Below the pieces are notes generated by a model. That model saw nothing but the letters and a program-made list of their open reading frames with translations, was not told the DNA's origin and made no database searches. A DNA stretch of 64,000 bases from Clostridia bacterium (GTDB lineage: Bacteria > Bacillota > Clostridia > Oscillospirales > CAG-272), in assembly GCA_017446155.1 (NCBI GenBank), contig JAFSRI010000028.1, forward strand, positions 1 to 64,000, read 5' to 3'. This document shows positions 17,412 through 25,624 of the stretch, piece after piece (position 1 is the first letter of the stretch; the number at the start of each line of letters is the position of its first letter). A program made the translations under genes and the position numbers.

Positions 17412-19592
17412 ATGAAAAAAATTTTTTCAGTCGTTTTGGCGGCAGTAATGTGCCTTTTCGCATTTGCGTCATGCGGAAAACAACCCGACTTCTCCCCCGC
17501 GGTTATCGCCGTTGACGGATACACGGTAGATGAAGATACGATCTCTGCCGTGTTTTACAATAAGCCGTCGGTAGACATATATTCCGACGTTAAATTCTCC
17601 GACGGAGTTGCAAGGCTTTATTCCGACGCCACCTACACCGAGTATCTTTCCGACGGCTTGCTTGACCTGAGCGACGGCTTGAACACGTTTTATTTTCTCG
17701 TCACAAAAGGCGCTCGGTCCGTTTCGTATACACTTAATATAACAAATTACACGATCACGTCCCTTCGCATAGCTGAAAATTACACAAAAAACTATGAAGC
17801 GGGCGAGGGATTTGAACGTAGTTCGATAAAAGTTTTCGGGGTTCTCCCCGACGGCGGAGAAGTTGAAATAAAAGATTATTCTTTATCATACGATTTTTCG
17901 TCAGAGGGGGAACATGACGTTATAGTAGCTTGCGGCGGCGTCGAATACACTTTCAAGACTATGATCGAAGGCATAGCGACGCCGATTCTCGACGATGAAT
18001 TGTGCGACAGCTTCGGCGTAAAATATGCGCTGAAAGAAGACGAAGCCGTGATACTCGACGGAAGCGCCGCCGAGGGATATTTCGCGGCGCCCGAGCAAGT
18101 GATATATAAAGGAAAAAGCTATTATGTTACAGAAATCGCCGACCGCGCGTTTGAAAACAACACAAAAATTTCATATCTTACAATATCGGGTGCCGTCGCT
18201 ATCGGCGAAAACGCCTTCGGCGGCTGCTCGGGACTTTTGTCTGTCAGCCTCGGACAAGGGGCGCGAATAGGTCTGTATTCGTTTTTAAACTGCACGGCTA
18301 TTGAAAAAATCACACTTCCGTCCGACATATCGGAAATTCCCGACGGAGCGTTTTCCGGTTGCGAAAAAATCGTCAGCGTCATTTTCCCCGAAACGCTCAA
18401 AACCATCGGTGCTCATGCGTTTCTCGACTGTGCCTCGCTTGAAAGTATCGATCTTCACGACGGAATAGAGAAGATCGGCGCAAGAGCTTTCAAAGGGTGC
18501 TCGTCTGTAAGAGAAATTGTATGCGGGGCTTCGCTTAAAAAGCTCGGCTACGGGGCGTTCTCATATTGCACCTCGCTTACCCTTATTATAATCCCCGAAT
18601 TTGTCGAGTCCGACGACGGTCTGCTCGACGGATGTCCGAACGTAACGCTTTGTTCCGGGCCTACGTCTATCGCCATTTATTACGCAAAGCGAGCAGGGAT
18701 AAACACCGTGCCTGTCAAAAACGGTACAATGTGTGTGCTCGATATGCCGCAGACGTTTTATCTCGGCGATGAGATCCGCGCCGACTCGATACGCGTCGTC
18801 GTATCCGATGACGGCTATTTCGGCACAGTAGAGCATTTCGGGTTGAAATATGATTTTTCAGTACCCGGCAAACGCACAGTCACCGCCACCTATAAAGATA
18901 TGAGCACATCGGTCGATGTTTTCGTTTATTACGAAGAGTATCTTCTCGGCGGCAAGGACAGCTACGGCGCGGAATATGCGCTTGATGACGAAAAAGGCGC
19001 GGCGTACCTGGCATACTTGCCGAAAACATACCCCAAAACAACGTTCGTATTGCCCACCCACATAGAATCTGACGGCGTGGTATATGAGGTAAAAGGGTTA
19101 TGTGACGGCGCAATAAAACACGACGCGCTTGAAAAGTTGATACTTCACAGCGAGATAAATTTGATCGAAGAAGGCGCCGTGTGCGACAGCCCCAACCTTT
19201 CGGTCGTTTTGTGCGGCGTAAGACAAGGCGGTTATCTTAAAATAGGAAAAACTAATTTCAAAGGCCTGTCGGACGAGTTTGTAATTTTATGCGAGCTGAA
19301 AAATTCCGCAATGCAGATATTCGCCCGCACGGAACGCATTCCGTATGCAAAAGCCGAGCCGAACTCGCTTTATATAGGCGCCGGCATAGGAGCAAAAACG
19401 TCATATTCGGCAGGCGAAATATTTGACCCGACAAATTATTTTATTGCGCTTGTGCATGAAGATTATTCCGTCACGCGGCTTTCGGCAAATGACGTTAAGT
19501 TTGAATTTGATTTTTCGTCAAGCCCGTTCGTCGTGTGCACATACGGCGAATATATCACAACATACGCGGCAAGCATTGTCGAGTTACAATAA
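17412..19592 (+). CDS. Leucine-rich-repeat (BspA-type) surface lipoprotein
   Basis: This 726-residue protein has a lipoprotein signal (FAFASC, lipidated Cys21). Next come Ig-like, Big_3-type segments (about 115-190, repeated around 440-510, with the pattern YDFSSEGEHDV and YDFSVPGKRTV). A block of LRR_5/BspA repeats (about 230-415) shows the motif AFxxCxxLxxIxLPxxIxxIxxxAF, and a third Ig-like segment lies at the C-terminus. Such proteins sit on the cell surface and usually bind host or partner molecules; the ligand is unknown. It is a single gene with its own promoter, with the next promoter 30 bp after its stop. Confidence 0.85.
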   Translation: MKKIFSVVLAAVMCLFAFASCGKQPDFSPAVIAVDGYTVDEDTISAVFYNKPSVDIYSDVKFSDGVARLYSDATYTEYLSDGLLDLSDGLNTFYFLVTKGARSVSYTLNITNYTITSLRIAENYTKNYEAGEGFERSSIKVFGVLPDGGEVEIKDYSLSYDFSSEGEHDVIVACGGVEYTFKTMIEGIATPILDDELCDSFGVKYALKEDEAVILDGSAAEGYFAAPEQVIYKGKSYYVTEIADRAFENNTKISYLTISGAVAIGENAFGGCSGLLSVSLGQGARIGLYSFLNCTAIEKITLPSDISEIPDGAFSGCEKIVSVIFPETLKTIGAHAFLDCASLESIDLHDGIEKIGARAFKGCSSVREIVCGASLKKLGYGAFSYCTSLTLIIIPEFVESDDGLLDGCPNVTLCSGPTSIAIYYAKRAGINTVPVKNGTMCVLDMPQTFYLGDEIRADSIRVVVSDDGYFGTVEHFGLKYDFSVPGKRTVTATYKDMSTSVDVFVYYEEYLLGGKDSYGAEYALDDEKGAAYLAYLPKTYPKTTFVLPTHIESDGVVYEVKGLCDGAIKHDALEKLILHSEINLIEEGAVCDSPNLSVVLCGVRQGGYLKIGKTNFKGLSDEFVILCELKNSAMQIFARTERIPYAKAEPNSLYIGAGIGAKTSYSAGEIFDPTNYFIALVHEDYSVTRLSANDVKFEFDFSSSPFVVCTYGEYITTYAASIVELQ

Positions 19593-19621
19593 AAATTTAC
19601 ATTTGGGTTATATTTAATAAA

Positions 19622-19650
19622 TTGAAAATTCCGCTTTAACGGGGTATAAT
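19622..19650 (+). promoter_or_regulatory. Sigma-A promoter
   Basis: TTGAAA, a 17-base spacer and TATAAT, 28 bp before the ATG at 19679. Confidence 0.8.
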
Positions 19651-19678
19651 CCACAGTATACCGAAACGAGGTGAAAAC

Positions 19679-20536
19679 ATGGCTGAAAACTGGAACGATT
19701 ACGGCGATTACGGCGAAGAGGAGCGATACCAAAACAAAAGCAAGCTGGGCAAGGTGTTCAGTTTTAAAACACTTAAAAAGATAGTCAAATGGTTTTTCCT
19801 GCTCTTGCTGTTTTCTCTGTATGCAATATTGCTGTTCAGACTTTTTACAAACGCACCGTCGGCTAAAATGACGGCGCTTCTGCGCACAAAAGCCGACGTT
19901 GACTATTACACCGAGAACGGAAAGCTTACCGTGTTCTCGCAGGAGCTTGACGAGTTCATAACAAAGGACGGCGGCTTTGCTGTATACGACGTGAGGTTGA
20001 TTGCGGAAACGAACGAAATTCAGTTTACCGTAAGATACAACAACAGCACGACAAAGAGCCTGCGCGAAAGTATTTACCGCAAAGCTTACGCGGCGCTTAT
20101 AAACGAGGATTCAACGGAAGAAGATAAGCAAGCGGCGGAAGAGGCGGCGCTCGCCGCAAGGGACAGCGTCCCTGACGCGCCGTTTGAATTTGTTTTGATC
20201 GACGAGAACGGAAACAAATATACATCATACGAGCAGAAAACGTTTTCGCGGCTTATGTATAAATATGTCCGCGTGGCGTTCACCATTCCCGAACTCTTCA
20301 AGGCAGATATGCTCTCGCCGGACGTTCTCTACCCCTCGCCTGATGCAACCTCGCCGCTTTATATTTACAAAGGTGCGTTTGAAGCTGAAGATGACGGCTC
20401 GGTAATTAACACGCTCGCATTGGGGCTGACGTATAACGACGAAACGTTCGGGAACACGCTCAACGTTTATCGCGCCGAAAAACAGATAGAACGTTACGAC
20501 TTTAAAAACCAAATGAACAGCGGATATTCAGAGTAA
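19679..20536 (+). CDS. Unrecognised single-span membrane protein
   Basis: I do not recognise this 285-residue protein. It has a charged, Asn/Tyr-rich cytoplasmic N-terminus (about 1-38), one membrane span (about 40-58), and a 225-residue domain, probably outside, of mixed beta and alpha character. An Ala/Glu-rich helical insert lies near 140-160. There is no lipobox and no catalytic motif that I can see. GAGGTG precedes the ATG. It is followed after 7 bp by an esterase-like gene on the same transcript. Confidence 0.7.
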   Translation: MAENWNDYGDYGEEERYQNKSKLGKVFSFKTLKKIVKWFFLLLLFSLYAILLFRLFTNAPSAKMTALLRTKADVDYYTENGKLTVFSQELDEFITKDGGFAVYDVRLIAETNEIQFTVRYNNSTTKSLRESIYRKAYAALINEDSTEEDKQAAEEAALAARDSVPDAPFEFVLIDENGNKYTSYEQKTFSRLMYKYVRVAFTIPELFKADMLSPDVLYPSPDATSPLYIYKGAFEAEDDGSVINTLALGLTYNDETFGNTLNVYRAEKQIERYDFKNQMNSGYSE

Positions 20537-20543
20537 ATACAAT

Positions 20544-21212
20544 ATGACATTTGACGATAAAGCAATAAAACTTCTCGGCAATACATCCTCGGGCAATATT
20601 TTCATTCAGCTTGTCGATGAACATGACGAGGCAATGCTTCAAAATGAGGCTGAACAGATAAATAAAATCGGCGGAACGGATGATTGGTGCCTTGCGTCAA
20701 TTAAAACGGAAAATTGGAACGACGATCTCTCGCCTTGGCAAACCGACGCCGTTTTCGGTAAACAAGGCTTCGGCGGTGGAGCGCGGCTGACGCTTGACGG
20801 CGTTTTGAACATTGTTGAAAAGTTAAAGACATCTCTTCCCGCCGCCGTCAAAAAGTTTTTTATCGTCGGCTATTCGCTCGCGGGGCTGTTCGCGCTGTGG
20901 GCGGCATATCAAACAAACGTTTTTTGCGGCGTCGCCGCGGTGTCACCGTCGGTATGGTTTGACGGCTGGACGGATTATTCGTCGCAAAACGAAATAAAAA
21001 CAAAAGCCGTATATCTCAGCTTAGGCGACAAAGAGGAAAAAACCAAAAATCCGCGCATGGCAAGGGTTGGGGATGCAATCCGCACACAATACGACGTTCT
21101 GTCCGGCGCGGAAGTCAGATGTAAACTCGAATGGAACAGTGGCAATCATTTTGTCGAAAGCGACAGGCGAGTTGCCAAAGGCGTCTGTTGGCTTATCGAC
21201 GTCATAAAATAA
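20544..21212 (+). CDS. Alpha/beta-hydrolase (esterase-like)
   Basis: The 222-residue protein has the nucleophile elbow GYSLAG (Ser near 110) within VKKFFIVGYSLAGLFALWAA, a likely acid residue after LSLGDKEEK, and a C-terminal His in GNHF. This arrangement fits the putative esterase (Esterase D-like) group of alpha/beta-hydrolases. There is no signal peptide, so it is probably cytoplasmic. The substrate cannot be told from sequence. The ATG lies 7 bp after the upstream stop and the ribosome binding site is weak, suggesting translational coupling. Confidence 0.75.
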   Translation: MTFDDKAIKLLGNTSSGNIFIQLVDEHDEAMLQNEAEQINKIGGTDDWCLASIKTENWNDDLSPWQTDAVFGKQGFGGGARLTLDGVLNIVEKLKTSLPAAVKKFFIVGYSLAGLFALWAAYQTNVFCGVAAVSPSVWFDGWTDYSSQNEIKTKAVYLSLGDKEEKTKNPRMARVGDAIRTQYDVLSGAEVRCKLEWNSGNHFVESDRRVAKGVCWLIDVIK

Positions 21213-21321
21213 CACCCCGTGACGGAAACGGCGACGCAAAAATGCGGATAAAGTAAAAAACATGCAACAACAAATAAATCTCGGTTTTAAACATACAAAT
21301 TTTTAACTTCTTATTTATCGC

Positions 21322-21351
21322 AAAAAAAAACGCCCCGCAGGGCGTTTTTTA
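21322..21351. terminator. Bidirectional terminator between convergent genes
   Basis: ACGCCC and GGGCGT form a short GC stem with an A run on the left and a T run on the right. It can stop both the plus-strand hydrolase transcript and the minus-strand GH3 transcript. Confidence 0.88.
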
Positions 21352-21410
21352 TTTTATAAAATTACGATTATATTAGGTTTTATTGACAAAACATGGCAAT
21401 TACAGTGGTT

Positions 21411-23723
21411 TTATTCCACCCACAATATCATTTCAAGCTCACGTTTTACGCACTCCGCCATCTCGTCGCGTGAAATAAGCCCGTCGGAGATCGGTTTTGT
21501 CAGCAGTCCTTCCTGATTGCCGGGCATGCGAACGTCGTTTCCCGCTTTTACTTCTTTGTAATGCTCGGCGGTGTTCTCCCAATCGGACGACACCATCCCC
21601 TCAAAGCCCCATTCGCCGCGCAAGATACCGGTCAACAGTTCCGCATTCTCCGACGAATGAATGCCGTTTATACGGTTATATGATGACATTATAGTTTTCG
21701 GCGCCGATTCCTTTACACAAATCTCAAAGCCTTTGAGATAAATCTCTCTGAGTGCGCGTTCGGAAAGAATGGAGTTTGATTCAAGTCGGTTTGTTTCTTT
21801 GTTGTTGGCGGCAAAATGTTTCGGCGTTGCCGCCACTCTCATCGATTGCGCACCGCGCACCGCCGCCGCCGCCATTTTGCCCGACAGGAGCGGGTCTTCC
21901 GAATAATACTCAAAATTTCGTCCGCAAAGCGGATTTCTGTGAATATTCAGCGCCGGTCCGAGCCACACCTGAATGTTGTTCTCTTTGCATTCGGCACCTA
22001 TCGCTTCGCCGATACTCTGCGATATATCGACGTTCCATGTGCTCGCTATCGCCGTCGGAACAGGAAATGCCGTAGGTCTTACCCCACGCTGCCAATGGAG
22101 CCTTAATCCCGACGGACCATCCGCCGTAGCTATCGGCATTACGCGATATTTATAAAGTCCGCCTATCGTGCCGGCGCTTACGCCGGTTTCGGGCTTTCCG
22201 GCAAGCAACACGGCAAGTTCTTCATCGCTCATTTGCGAAATAAACTCATCAAGCGTGGCGTTTCCTTCGTCAACGTCGTAAAGTTCGATTTTTTTATCCC
22301 GCGGGATATATTCGTTGTGATATTTCGGCTGAAATTCTGCCGGTTTGCTCGTTCTCGGCTCGACTTTTTTATATGTTCCGTCGGCAAGCAAACGTTTTTC
22401 AAGCTCCGTCGGCGAGCAGTATGAGTTCAATTTTTCAACTATCACATCGTCTTTGAGAACATATTTATAATCCGCGCATATGACATCCCTTATAGACGTT
22501 CCGATGAAAATCTTATATTCGCCCTTTTCAAGAATATACGCGCTCTTGCACACGTCACCGACGTCGTCGAAACTCGCCATATCGCGCACGTCAAACGTAA
22601 GGTTTATCGTGCATTTTTTACCCGGTTCGAGCAGCGGTGTTTTCGCAAACGCGGCAAGCGCGATTTTTTCTTTCGATATTTTCCCTTTCGGCGCGCTGTA
22701 ATAGACCTGCACGACCTCTTTTCCTGAGCGATTGCCTGTATTTGTTACGTCAACGCTTATAAATATTCGGCGGTCATTACCCAGAACCATTATATCGGAA
22801 AGAGAAAACGTCGTATACGTCAGCCCATATCCAAACGGATAAACCACTTTCTTGTCTTTTCCCGGCAAGGTTTCAAAATATCTGTATCCTACAAAAATAT
22901 CCTCTGTATATTTTACATAATCGTCACTTTCAAAATACCCCGCTGACGTAGGGTAGTCTTCAAATTTTTCGGCAAGCGTATCCGGCAGTTTTCCCGACGG
23001 GGCGTCGTCGCCGACTATCATATCGGCGGCGGCAAGTCCGCCCTCGATTCCGCCCTGCCAAAGCAGAAGCGCCGCTTCTATTCTGTCGTCGTCAGCTATC
23101 CACGAAGTATCGATCGCGGCACCGACGTTGAGCAACACACAAACGTGCTTGAAGTTTGCAAGCACCGCCTCGATCATTGCTTTTTCACCGTCGCGAAGAT
23201 CAAAATACTTCGTGTTTTCATCGTTGTGTTCGTCAAATCCCTCGCCTGAAAAACGACAAATTGTAATTATCGCCGTGTCGGTAAAGTCCGCCGCCGCACG
23301 CATAAGAGCATCGGGTATTTCGGGCTCGTTCAGTCTGCCGCTTTTCCCGCCGTTTTTAAACGACGTCAAAACGTTATCCATATAGAAAAGTGAAAGCGTG
23401 TCGAAAACGTCGATTTTATTATCTTTCATTTTAAGCCCGTCGTATATATTCCTCACATACACCGTGTGTACACCGCCGGAGCCGCTCCCACCCTTGACGT
23501 AATCTATTTGAGCGTTGCCGAAAACCGCAACTTTCTTCCCTTTTTCAAGGGGGAGAAGGTCATTGCTGTTTTTAAGCAATACCGCACCCTCGCACGCCGC
23601 TTTGCGCGCAAGCGTTATATGTCGTTCGCAGGACGTGACGGCAGAACGGTTGTCGCCGAGCGGAAGCACGGGTAAAAACCTTGCTCGAAGCCACTTTTCT
23701 GTCGGATTATACATTTGAGACAT
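21411..23723 (-). CDS. GH3 beta-glucosidase with reversed domain order
   Basis: Glycoside hydrolase family 3 enzymes release terminal beta-linked sugars. In this 770-residue protein the alpha/beta sandwich domain comes first (ACEGAVLLKNSNDLLPLE near 38, KGGSGSGGV near 77). A fibronectin III-like domain follows (PFGYGLTYTTFSL near 293), and the TIM barrel comes last (ATADGPSGLRL near 510). The catalytic nucleophile Asp is in MVSSDWEN near the C-terminus, and KHFAANN is present. This reversed order is known from ruminal GH3 enzymes. No signal peptide, so it acts inside the cell on imported oligosaccharides. AAAGGAG precedes the ATG. Exact substrate unknown. Confidence 0.92.
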   Translation of the reverse strand: MSQMYNPTEKWLRARFLPVLPLGDNRSAVTSCERHITLARKAACEGAVLLKNSNDLLPLEKGKKVAVFGNAQIDYVKGGSGSGGVHTVYVRNIYDGLKMKDNKIDVFDTLSLFYMDNVLTSFKNGGKSGRLNEPEIPDALMRAAADFTDTAIITICRFSGEGFDEHNDENTKYFDLRDGEKAMIEAVLANFKHVCVLLNVGAAIDTSWIADDDRIEAALLLWQGGIEGGLAAADMIVGDDAPSGKLPDTLAEKFEDYPTSAGYFESDDYVKYTEDIFVGYRYFETLPGKDKKVVYPFGYGLTYTTFSLSDIMVLGNDRRIFISVDVTNTGNRSGKEVVQVYYSAPKGKISKEKIALAAFAKTPLLEPGKKCTINLTFDVRDMASFDDVGDVCKSAYILEKGEYKIFIGTSIRDVICADYKYVLKDDVIVEKLNSYCSPTELEKRLLADGTYKKVEPRTSKPAEFQPKYHNEYIPRDKKIELYDVDEGNATLDEFISQMSDEELAVLLAGKPETGVSAGTIGGLYKYRVMPIATADGPSGLRLHWQRGVRPTAFPVPTAIASTWNVDISQSIGEAIGAECKENNIQVWLGPALNIHRNPLCGRNFEYYSEDPLLSGKMAAAAVRGAQSMRVAATPKHFAANNKETNRLESNSILSERALREIYLKGFEICVKESAPKTIMSSYNRINGIHSSENAELLTGILRGEWGFEGMVSSDWENTAEHYKEVKAGNDVRMPGNQEGLLTKPISDGLISRDEMAECVKRELEMILWVE

Positions 23724-23772
23724 GGTAAAACTCCTTTGTCGGATAAGATTTGTTTATTATGGCAATGTTCTT

Positions 23773-24426
23773 TCACTCTTCTTCCGGAGGCAGAAGCGGG
23801 AAAGTGTCACAGTCAAAAAGAATATGCGCCGAAAGGCTCCCCTCGTGACAAGCGATATTTCGTTCATAGCCGCATTTCTTGCAATATACGCGAACACTGT
23901 CCGGGTTCGGCTCGCAGACATATTCGCCGCCGTCTTTGCAGGCGCACGTTATCTGTCCGTCTTCGTTTAATTCTCTCAAAGTGAAAATAATAAGGTCTTG
24001 CAGATGCGCGTCGCCGTAAGCCTCGTCGTTTTTGTTTTGCTCGCGCAACTCTTCCAGTTCATTTTCTTCAAGGAGCTCGCTCAGTTGTTTGTCGGACTCA
24101 TTTATTGCATCCGAAACTTTTTCTTCGTCGCCGATAAACAGTATGTCCACCCCGGCGTACGAACACGGCACGGTAAAGAGTTCTTTTGCCACAAGGGTAT
24201 TGCGGGAAATAACAAAGCTGTGATCGTTGCCGCAGAAAAGGCACGGAACGGTAAAACGATATTTACCGTCGGAGGTCTTTGTAATATGCATTTCGCTTCC
24301 GCCGCAGGAGCATTTAAGTTTTAGCAGATCTCCCGACAGGTCGAGCACGCCGACGGCGCTTTTTACCGTCGTGGCACACTGCGGACATCGATATGCCATC
24401 ATTATTTTTTTAGGTTCCAATATCAT
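23773..24426 (-). CDS. Cys-rich protein of unknown function
   Basis: I do not recognise a named family. The 217-residue protein has several CxxC-type pairs (CPQCA, CSCGG, CLFCG, CACKDGGEYVC, CKKCG) at both ends, which suggests two zinc-ribbon-like modules flanking an acidic helical middle (about 95-150). It resembles uncharacterised CpXC-like proteins of Clostridia, but that is only a resemblance. GGAGG at the end of the upstream glycosylase gene gives its ribosome binding site, and the GH3 gene follows after 49 bp, so the three minus-strand genes may be one transcript. Confidence 0.65.
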   Translation of the reverse strand: MILEPKKIMMAYRCPQCATTVKSAVGVLDLSGDLLKLKCSCGGSEMHITKTSDGKYRFTVPCLFCGNDHSFVISRNTLVAKELFTVPCSYAGVDILFIGDEEKVSDAINESDKQLSELLEENELEELREQNKNDEAYGDAHLQDLIIFTLRELNEDGQITCACKDGGEYVCEPNPDSVRVYCKKCGYERNIACHEGSLSAHILFDCDTFPLLPPEEE

Positions 24427-24430
24427 TTTT

Positions 24431-25255
24431 TTATTTTCCTCCGTTTATGTAACGCTCGTAATAGAAAAGATATTGCTGAGCAATTCCGGCGTAACTGCCG
24501 AGGGCGGTGAGGTCTATTCCGTCGGAATAATATTTTTCAAGCACACGCTTTATCCACACGTCAACCGGAAACGCCGCCGTTCGATTAAATCCGAAAAGAA
24601 GCGTGCAAGCGGCTACTTTCGGTCCTACACCGCAAATTTTCATAAGCTCTGCCGCCGCTTCCTCATCGGTTCCCGCGCGGACGCGGGCGAAATCAATTTC
24701 GCCCGAATGGTATTTGCTTGCGGCATCGTAAATATACTTCGCGCGAAAGCCCGTGCCGCAAGCAAATATCTCGTCGACGCCTGCGTCGACAAGCGTCCGC
24801 GCGGACGGAAATGCATAATACGTTTTGCCGTCAACTGTAAACGGTTCTCCGAATTTTTCGCATATACGCGCAACAATTTTCTTTATTCTGCCGATGTTGT
24901 TGTTCTGCGAAATAATAAACGAGCAGAGCGTTTCCCACGGGTCTTGTCTGAGGATCCTTATACCGTCCGAAACTTCCATCGCTTTGAATATCGTATCATT
25001 GTATTTGCCGAAATGCTCGCCTATGTCGCTCATTACCGCGTCATAGTCTGTATCGAACATGAGATATTTTTCCCAAAATGCTTTGTCATCGCTTCCTTCG
25101 ATATTTAGCGTGTCGCCTTTTTTGCTTATAACTACATTCTCTCGCCCGACTATTCCCTCAACGTCACCGTTTTCTTTTACGTCAAAACGGAAACATTGCC
25201 CGCAATCGAACGTTTGAGCGGGAATAAAATGCTTTACGTTTTCAAATGTTGTCAT
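24431..25255 (-). CDS. ogg: 8-oxoguanine DNA glycosylase (Ogg1-type)
   Basis: This is a bifunctional base-excision enzyme that removes 8-oxoguanine and nicks the abasic site. The 274-residue protein has an N-terminal OGG domain (QTFDCGQCFRF near 13), FIISQNNNIGRIKKIV in the middle, the helix-hairpin-helix with the catalytic Lys in CGVGPKVA near 213, and the conserved Asp in FPVDVWIKR near 230. These are the Ogg1 signature elements, so the alternative AlkA assignment is less likely. It lies first in a possible three-gene unit with the Cys-rich protein and GH3. Confidence 0.9.
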   Translation of the reverse strand: MTTFENVKHFIPAQTFDCGQCFRFDVKENGDVEGIVGRENVVISKKGDTLNIEGSDDKAFWEKYLMFDTDYDAVMSDIGEHFGKYNDTIFKAMEVSDGIRILRQDPWETLCSFIISQNNNIGRIKKIVARICEKFGEPFTVDGKTYYAFPSARTLVDAGVDEIFACGTGFRAKYIYDAASKYHSGEIDFARVRAGTDEEAAAELMKICGVGPKVAACTLLFGFNRTAAFPVDVWIKRVLEKYYSDGIDLTALGSYAGIAQQYLFYYERYINGGK

Positions 25256-25380
25256 TTTTTATGCCCTCTTGGTTTTGGTTATCAACATAAAATTTATATT
25301 GAAAACCGTTTTTTGTTCTGTTGAGCCCTATGCCAATTTGTTGATTATATAAAAGTCTTTTTCACGAAACCTTTTTGCTT

Positions 25381-25599
25381 TTTTATGAAAGCCAAAATTA
25401 CCATTGAAGTTTTTTATATAAAGTTTCTTTCGGTTTTTATGAAAATCCAAGGAATTATCATAAATTTTTATGTAAAGTTTCTTTTGGTTTTTTATGAAAA
25501 TCCAAGGAATTATCACAAGTTTTTATTTAAAGTTTCTTTTGGTTTTTTATGAAAATCCAAGGAATTATCACAAGTTTTTATTTAAAGTTTCTTTTGGTT
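25381..25599. repeat. Four tandem copies of a 54-55 bp A/T-rich unit
   Basis: Units begin at 25381, 25435, 25490 and 25545, each starting TTTTATGAAA and ending CTTTNGGTT. The first is diverged, the second has a few differences, and the last two are essentially identical. The array lies between the ogg promoter region and the 3' end of the GH20 gene and ends in a 28-bp palindrome. A 62-codon minus-strand frame across it merely reflects the repeat. Confidence 0.9.
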
Positions 25600-25624
25600 A
25601 CTTTTCTTTTCAAAGAAAAGTAAC
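25597..25624. repeat. 28-bp palindrome at the end of the GH20 gene
   Basis: GTTACTTTTCTTT (25597-25609) and AAAGAAAAGTAAC (25612-25624) are perfect reverse complements around TC. On the minus strand the element begins directly after the GH20 stop codon (TGA at 25627-25625), so it would form a 13-bp hairpin at the mRNA 3' end. There is no T run after it in either direction, so it is not an ordinary terminator. Near-identical elements lie at 38363 and, diverged, at 8056. Confidence 0.85.

Noticed and set aside
25328..25516. 62-codon minus-strand frame with repeated KKLYIK segments
   Set aside because: It simply translates the 55-bp tandem repeat; unit length of 54-55 breaks the frame in part and there is no ribosome binding site.
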